Shown: positions 5,308 through 8,935 of the stretch, piece by piece | Layout: each line of letters begins with the position of its first letter | How positions within the stretch are numbered: position 1 is the stretch's first letter | NCBI GenBank assembly: GCA_029960865.1 | Contig: JASBVX010000040.1 | Span: 1 to 8,935 of the forward strand | Source: Bacillota bacterium | GTDB taxonomy: Bacteria; Bacillota; Sulfobacillia; RBS10-35 | Reading direction: 5' to 3' | Length of the DNA stretch: 8,935 nucleotides | The notes under the pieces: generated by a model | Databases searched by the model: none | Told to the model about the DNA's origin: nothing | The model's input: only the letters and a program-made list of their open reading frames with translations | Made by a program: the position numbers and the translations under genes

Positions 5308-6676
5308 ACTGGTGGATCGCATCCCTCCCCAGAACCTGGATGCGGAGCAGTCGGTCCTGGGGGCCATGCTTTTGGATCGGGAGGCCCTCCACAAGGCCAT
5401 GGAGAGCCTGGACGAGAAGGCGTTCTACCGGGACGCCCACCGCCTCATCTTTTCCGCCATGACCGCCCTTATGGAGCGGGGCGAGGCGGTGGATATCGTG
5501 ACGGTGGGGGATGAGCTGCAGCGGCGCCAGCAGCTGGAAGCGGTGGGCGGTCGCGCCTATCTGGCGGAGCTGGCTCAACTGGTGCCTACCACCGCCAACG
5601 TGGAATATTATGCCCGCATCGTTTTGGAAAAGGCCTTGCTGCGCACCCTCATCCAGGTGTCTTCTGACATCACCCAGCGGGCCTTTGCCGCCGCGGAGGA
5701 TGTGGATACCATCCTGGACTACGCGGAACGCCGCATTTTCCAGCTGACCCGGGAACGAAGGACGCGCCCCTACGCCCGCCTGAAGGATGTGTTGGTGGAT
5801 ACCTTCGAACATATCCAGCGGATGTTCGAAACCCGCGGCGACGTGATCGGGATTCCCACGGGCTTTCGCGCTTTGGACCGCCTCATGGCGGGACTCCACC
5901 CCTCAGAGCTCATCGTCCTGGCGGCCCGCCCTTCCCAGGGGAAGACAGCCCTGGCCCTCAATATCGCTACCCATGCGGCCGTCAGGGCCCGGGTGCCGGT
6001 CGTCATCTTTTCCCTGGAGATGGCCAAGGAACAGCTGGCCCAGCGCCTCCTTTCCTCCGAGGCGAAGGTGAGCTCCTTCAAGCTGCGCACAGGAAATCTG
6101 GCGCCAGAAGACTGGCAGCGGCTTTCGGTAGCCTTGGGCCATCTGGGCGAAGCGCCTCTTTTCATCGATGATACCCCCAATATGTCCATTCTGGAGATGA
6201 GGGCCAAGAGCCGCCGCCTCAAAGCCGATCACCACATCGGCCTCATAGTGGTGGATTATCTGCAGCTGATGCATAGCCCCGGCAAAGCGGAAAACCGCCA
6301 GCAGGAGATCTCGGAGATCTCTCGCTCCTTGAAGGCCCTGGCCCGCGAGCTCCACGTCCCTGTCCTGGCTTTATCCCAGCTCAGCCGTGCGGTGGAGCAG
6401 CGGGAGGGCCGCCGCCCTCAGCTCTCGGATCTGCGGGAGTCGGGGGCCATCGAGCAAGATGCCGATGCCGTCCTCTTCATCTACCGGGATCCCAAACTGG
6501 AGGAAGAGCGGCGGGAGGCGTCGGCGGCAGGAGGGCAGGCGCGATCCCCTGCCACCCCCGTGGAGCTGATCCTGGCGAAACAGCGAAACGGTCCGGTAGG
6601 ATCGGTGGATTTGGTGTATTTTCATGAATGGACCCTTTTCGGTTCCGTCGACAAGGCTCACCCAGAAGAACGCTAG
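5297..6676 (+). CDS. dnaB: Replicative DNA helicase DnaB (called DnaC in Bacillus)
   Basis: This 459-residue protein is a full-length replicative helicase. The N-terminal domain (about 5-150) has PPQNLDAEQSVLGAMLLD and AYLAELAQLVPTTANVEYYA. A linker follows, and then the RecA-like motor begins near IPTGFRALDRLMAGL (187-200). Key residues seen: Walker A ARPSQGKT at 210-217, catalytic Glu241 in FSLEM, Walker B IVVDYLQLM at 317-325, the SQLSR motif at 360-364, and Arg430 in KQRNG as the expected arginine finger. It forms the hexameric ring that unwinds the fork and recruits DnaG primase. Position 214 of Walker A is Gln where Met, Val or Gly is usual. A Gly/Ala/Ser-rich loop (about 405-420) precedes the last motif and looks slightly long. 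The ATG at 5297 overlaps the end of lonC by 11 bases and has only a weak binding site (GAGGGTC, about 5284-5290), so coupling to lonC is likely. Confidence 0.97.
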   Translation: MASELVDRIPPQNLDAEQSVLGAMLLDREALHKAMESLDEKAFYRDAHRLIFSAMTALMERGEAVDIVTVGDELQRRQQLEAVGGRAYLAELAQLVPTTANVEYYARIVLEKALLRTLIQVSSDITQRAFAAAEDVDTILDYAERRIFQLTRERRTRPYARLKDVLVDTFEHIQRMFETRGDVIGIPTGFRALDRLMAGLHPSELIVLAARPSQGKTALALNIATHAAVRARVPVVIFSLEMAKEQLAQRLLSSEAKVSSFKLRTGNLAPEDWQRLSVALGHLGEAPLFIDDTPNMSILEMRAKSRRLKADHHIGLIVVDYLQLMHSPGKAENRQQEISEISRSLKALARELHVPVLALSQLSRAVEQREGRRPQLSDLRESGAIEQDADAVLFIYRDPKLEEERREASAAGGQARSPATPVELILAKQRNGPVGSVDLVYFHEWTLFGSVDKAHPEER

Positions 6677-6682
6677 GAAGGC

Positions 6683-6687
6683 GAGGA
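6683..6687 (+). promoter_or_regulatory. Shine-Dalgarno site deciding the TTG start of purA
   Basis: GAGGA ends seven bases before TTG 6695, with a second purine run GGAAGG at 6676-6681. No ATG or GTG gives the expected N-terminus, so TTG is the start. Confidence 0.65.
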
Positions 6688-6694
6688 ACGCTCT

Positions 6695-7987
6695 TTGTCC
6701 ACGCTCGTGGTGGTGGGAGCCCAATGGGGCGATGAAGGGAAGGGAAAGGTGACCGATGTCCTGGCGGCCACCGTGGACGTGGTGGTCCGGTACCAGGGAG
6801 GGCCCAATGCCGGCCACACCCTGGTGGTCAGGGGCGAGAAGTATAAACTGCACCAGGTTCCTGCCGGTATTCTTCATGGCAAGGAATGCGTCATCGGCAA
6901 CGGTGTCGTCCTGGACCCCCAGGCCTTTTTGCAGGAACTTCAAGAGCTGCGCAGCCGGGGTGTGGCGGTGGATCGGATCCATCTCAGCCATGCGGCCCAT
7001 GTCATCTTCCCCTATCACCAGTGGCTGGATGAGCTGGAGGAGGAGCGCCGGGGGGCCAACCGCCTGGGGACCACGGGGCGGGGGATTGGACCGGCCTATT
7101 CCGACAAGGTGGCCCGCATGGGGATTCGGGTGGCGGATCTTTTGCGCCCTGAAACCTTGAAGGACAAATTGGCTCGCAACCTGGAGCAGCTGAACCATCT
7201 TTTGGAGCAGGTCTATGGGGTGGAAGGCTATTCCCTGGATGAGCTCTGGGAACGTTACGTGGGCTATGGGGAGACTCTGGCGCCCTATGTGACCGACACA
7301 GCCCAGCTTTTGAATCGGGCCATTGCCAAGGGCGACCGGGTCCTCTTTGAAGGGGCCCAGGGGACGATGCTGGACCTGGATCACGGGACCTACCCCTATG
7401 TCACCTCCTCCTACCCTACGGCAGGAGGCGCCTGTTTGGGATCAGGGGTGGGACCGACTCACATCGAGGCGGCCATGGGGGTGGCCAAGGCCTACACTTC
7501 CCGGGTTGGGGATGGGCCCTTTCCCACGGAACTCAAAGACCAGGTGGGCGACTATATCCGGGAAAAGGGCGGCGAGTATGGGACCACCACCGGGCGGCCC
7601 CGCCGCATCGGGTGGCTGGATACGGTCGTCCTGCGCCATTCCAGACTGGTCAGCGGCCTCACCAGCCTGGCCCTCAATCACCTGGATACCCTCACGGGAC
7701 TTCATCCCGTGAAAATGGCCGTGGGGTATCGCATCGGTGGGCAGGTGTGGGAGAGCCTCCCCCTCCACATGGAGGATCTCTTTGGGGCGGAGCCCATCTA
7801 TGAGGAGTTGGAAGGCTGGGATGAGATGCCTTCCAGCTTGCGCTCCTTCGAGGACCTGCCTCTCCAGGCCCAGCGCTACGTCCAGAAAGTGGAGGAGCTT
7901 TCGGGCCTTCCGGTAGCCATGCTGTCCATAGGGCCAGGACGGGAAGCCACCCTTGTGCGCTTCGATCCCTTCAAAGCCTATACGTAA
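6695..7987 (+). CDS. purA: Adenylosuccinate synthetase PurA
   Basis: This 430-residue protein is a complete adenylosuccinate synthetase. It joins IMP and aspartate using GTP to make adenylosuccinate, the first step from IMP to AMP, in the cytoplasm. Signatures seen: VVVGAQWGDEGKGK at 5-18 with catalytic Asp13, GGPNAGHT at 35-42 with catalytic His41, TTGRGIGPAYSDK, FEGAQGTMLDLDHGTYP, GVGPTH, the arginine-containing TTTGRPRRIGWLD loop, and LNHLDTLTG for guanine recognition. The start is TTG at 6695-6697, supported by GGAAGG at 6676-6681 and GAGGA at 6683-6687 and by the usual N-terminus just before VVVGAQWGDEGKGK. It lies 18 bases after dnaB, as in many Bacillota, and is the last gene of the co-directional block. 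A purA gene next to dnaB is common and gives no special functional hint. Confidence 0.98.
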   Translation: MSTLVVVGAQWGDEGKGKVTDVLAATVDVVVRYQGGPNAGHTLVVRGEKYKLHQVPAGILHGKECVIGNGVVLDPQAFLQELQELRSRGVAVDRIHLSHAAHVIFPYHQWLDELEEERRGANRLGTTGRGIGPAYSDKVARMGIRVADLLRPETLKDKLARNLEQLNHLLEQVYGVEGYSLDELWERYVGYGETLAPYVTDTAQLLNRAIAKGDRVLFEGAQGTMLDLDHGTYPYVTSSYPTAGGACLGSGVGPTHIEAAMGVAKAYTSRVGDGPFPTELKDQVGDYIREKGGEYGTTTGRPRRIGWLDTVVLRHSRLVSGLTSLALNHLDTLTGLHPVKMAVGYRIGGQVWESLPLHMEDLFGAEPIYEELEGWDEMPSSLRSFEDLPLQAQRYVQKVEELSGLPVAMLSIGPGREATLVRFDPFKAYT

Positions 7988-8011
7988 GAAAAGCCCCCGG
8001 TCGGGGGCCTT
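7983..8011 (-). terminator. Rho-independent terminator for the coat gene, possibly shared with purA
   Basis: A GC-only stem pairs 7993-7998 (GCCCCC) with 8003-8008 (GGGGGC) around a four-base loop (GGTC, 7999-8002). On the minus strand the hairpin is followed by TTTTCTTA (7992 down to 7985), a good intrinsic terminator 34 bases after the coat gene stop. On the plus strand the hairpin is followed only by CCTTGG, so it would stop purA transcription weakly. With C8009 bulged, two flanking A-T pairs can extend the stem. The T-tract overlaps the purA stop codon, showing how closely the two convergent genes are packed. Confidence 0.8.
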
Positions 8012-8041
8012 GGCTGCAGGGCGACCTTCCGCGGATGGTCC

Positions 8042-8695
8042 TTACGGCCTGCCTTGAGGTGAGGCGTAATCGCGGCTGCTTTCCCCCGGGGCCATCCGGG
8101 CCCGGTTCCAAGCGTTATCGGGGGGTGTGGCGGAACCCTGACCGTCGCCCCCTGGGGTGAAGGCCTGCTGCAGCATCTGCCCCATGTCCTGGGCGGTCCT
8201 GGGTAGAGAGTACATCCCCTTCTGATGGAGGAAACGGTAATACTCAAAGGCCAAGTCCAGATAATCCTGGATGAGTTGCTGGAACTGGCGCCGCAGGGGT
8301 TTGTGGGCGATCTCCAGGGTGAGATAGGTCGCCAGGGTGGCTCCGCCCTTGGCTTCGTAAAGGCCATCGGCGGCGATGATGCGATCTTCTACCCGCGAAG
8401 GGCGAGGGTTGGGCTGCCACCTCTCATGGGCCCCGGCATGGGATGCGGAAGGCATGCCCCACCCCTGAGGCGCCTGGGGGGGCTGGGGTAGCTGGGGTAT
8501 CTGGGCCTGACCCTGCGCGATCTGGGCCACAAAAGCATGGTAGTGATCCCAGCAGCACTCCTGGTGTTCTCCTACAAGCCTCTGGAGGGCGGGATCTTGG
8601 ACCTGCTGCAGGTAAAACCCGGTCTTTTCCACCGACATGGCCAGCTGACGGGCCATCTCCCGGATGGCCCACATCTCTGTGGGACTCAGTTGCAT
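8042..8695 (-). CDS. CotF-like spore coat protein
   Basis: This 217-residue minus-strand protein has a helical N-terminal segment (about 1-60: LSPTEMWAIREMARQLAMSV and a His/Cys-containing EHQECCWDHYHAF), a Pro/Gln-rich linker (about 61-100), and a second helical segment (about 101-165: EDRIIAADGLYEAKGGATL, HKPLRRQFQQLIQDYLDLAFEYYRFLHQKGMY). A Gly/Pro-rich tail ends the protein. The second segment matches the CotF coat domain pattern: D--A-D-L---K, then A--E-----LR--F----, ending in a G-Y motif. Two helical hairpins joined by a Gln/Pro-rich linker are typical of coat proteins of clostridial spore formers and probably form a four-helix bundle. The protein should be placed in the spore coat by the mother cell. 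The ATG (CAT at 8693-8695) follows AAGGAAGGG on the minus strand (about 8702-8710). It is convergent with purA and divergent from the tRNA gene. Cys47-Cys48 could cross-link; that is a guess. Confidence 0.82.
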   Translation of the reverse strand: MQLSPTEMWAIREMARQLAMSVEKTGFYLQQVQDPALQRLVGEHQECCWDHYHAFVAQIAQGQAQIPQLPQPPQAPQGWGMPSASHAGAHERWQPNPRPSRVEDRIIAADGLYEAKGGATLATYLTLEIAHKPLRRQFQQLIQDYLDLAFEYYRFLHQKGMYSLPRTAQDMGQMLQQAFTPGGDGQGSATPPDNAWNRARMAPGESSRDYASPQGRP

Positions 8696-8839
8696 GGTTT
8701 CCCTTCCTTTCGCCGGTAGTATGGGTAAGGCAGGGGCGGTTTATCCGAGGAAGTCCTTGGCAACCCCGGACTCATAAGGTCGTGTCCTCGTGCCGCCTTC
8801 CTTCCGCACCACGGTTATGGTTTAAGAGCCCTTCTTCGA

Positions 8840-8869
8840 TTGACAGGAGGACGGAAGGCAAAGTACAAT
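8840..8869 (+). promoter_or_regulatory. Consensus sigma-A promoter for tRNA-Asp
   Basis: A perfect -35 TTGACA lies at 8840-8845 and a -10 TACAAT at 8864-8869, with an 18-base spacer. The expected transcription start is around 8875-8877, only a few bases before the tRNA 5' end at 8883. The short leader and strong -35 are typical of stable RNA promoters. Confidence 0.85.
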
Positions 8870-8882
8870 GCGTATGCTTTGC

Positions 8883-8935
8883 GGAGGCGTGGTGTAGTGG
8901 TTAACACACCGGTCTGTCACACCGGAGATCGCGGG
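8883..8935 (+). tRNA. tRNA-Asp (anticodon GTC), 3' end cut by the window
   Basis: The cloverleaf can be traced by hand: acceptor 5' strand 8883-8889, T8 and G9 at 8890-8891, D-stem GTGT 8892-8895 paired with ACAC 8904-8907 around AGTGGTTA. The anticodon stem CCGGT 8909-8913 pairs with ACCGG 8921-8925, and the seven-base loop CTGTCAC carries anticodon GTC at 8916-8918. Variable loop AGATC 8926-8930 is followed by the first T-stem strand GCGGG 8931-8935, where the window ends. The T-loop, second T-stem strand and acceptor 3' strand lie outside, so acceptor pairing is not verified. GTC reads the GAC and GAU aspartate codons. A tRNA cluster may continue downstream; this cannot be seen. Confidence 0.95.

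Noticed and set aside
6371..7384. Minus-strand open frame (337 codons) opposite the end of dnaB and the start of purA
   Set aside because: It spans two confident plus-strand genes and their junction and has no recognisable motif.
8795..8859. Inverted repeat GCCTTCC (8795-8801) and GGAAGGC (8853-8859) flanking the tRNA promoter -35
   Set aside because: Only seven bases with no extension and a loop of about 50; likely chance among the many purine/pyrimidine runs here.
8443..8904. Plus-strand open frame (153 codons) running from inside the coat gene into the tRNA gene
   Set aside because: It overlaps the coat gene antisense and reads through the tRNA promoter and tRNA body; the product shows no domain.
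1..8935. Search for CRISPR arrays, insertion sequences, phage genes, toxin-antitoxin pairs or defence genes
   Set aside because: No regularly spaced repeats, transposase motifs or terminal inverted repeats were seen; every gene of good quality is housekeeping, of a known uncharacterised family, or sporulation related.

Overview
The window looks like chromosome from a fairly GC-rich (roughly 60% by eye), endospore-forming member of the Bacillota (Firmicutes), of the Moorella / Desulfotomaculum / Thermoanaerobacterales kind. The reasons are the gene order rpsF-ssb-rpsR-(yybS-like)-rplI-lonC-dnaB-purA, a LonC-type protease (a family known from spore formers), a CotF-like spore coat protein, a zinc-ligand form of ribosomal protein S18, and frequent TTG starts behind strong Shine-Dalgarno sites. 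The genus assignment is inference; no rRNA is present.

Layout. Positions 1-352 hold the C-terminal end of a multi-pass membrane protein (probably YkvI-type). Positions 412-612 encode a small DUF951 protein with Cys/His residues. A strong extended -10 promoter (about 620-646) then starts a long co-directional gene block. Its leader (about 653-721) folds into a two-stem structure that buries the rpsF ribosome binding site and resembles the S6:S18 autoregulatory leader. The block contains rpsF (722-1117), ssb (1144-1533), rpsR (1549-1776), a DUF2232/YybS-like membrane protein (1816-2961), rplI (2978-3433), lonC (3430-5307), dnaB (5297-6676) and purA (6695-7987). Gaps are 39 bases or less, and rplI/lonC and lonC/dnaB overlap, so a single operon is likely. 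The gdpP phosphodiesterase gene often found between yybS and rplI is absent.

A GC-rich hairpin at 7993-8008 separates purA from a convergent minus-strand gene for a CotF-like coat protein (8042-8695). It is a good terminator for the coat gene and a poorer one for purA. After a 187-base intergenic stretch, a consensus promoter (8840-8869) drives a tRNA-Asp(GTC) gene that is cut by the window end.

How the genes work together: the block joins three ribosomal proteins (S6, S18, L9), two replication proteins (SSB, DnaB helicase), a Lon-type protease and the first AMP-committed step of purine synthesis. It is a housekeeping growth operon with a spore-former-specific protease inserted. I do not see an undescribed defence or mobile system here. 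The observations most worth checking are the rpsF leader structure, the lonC position together with the missing gdpP, and the coat gene with its upstream region.
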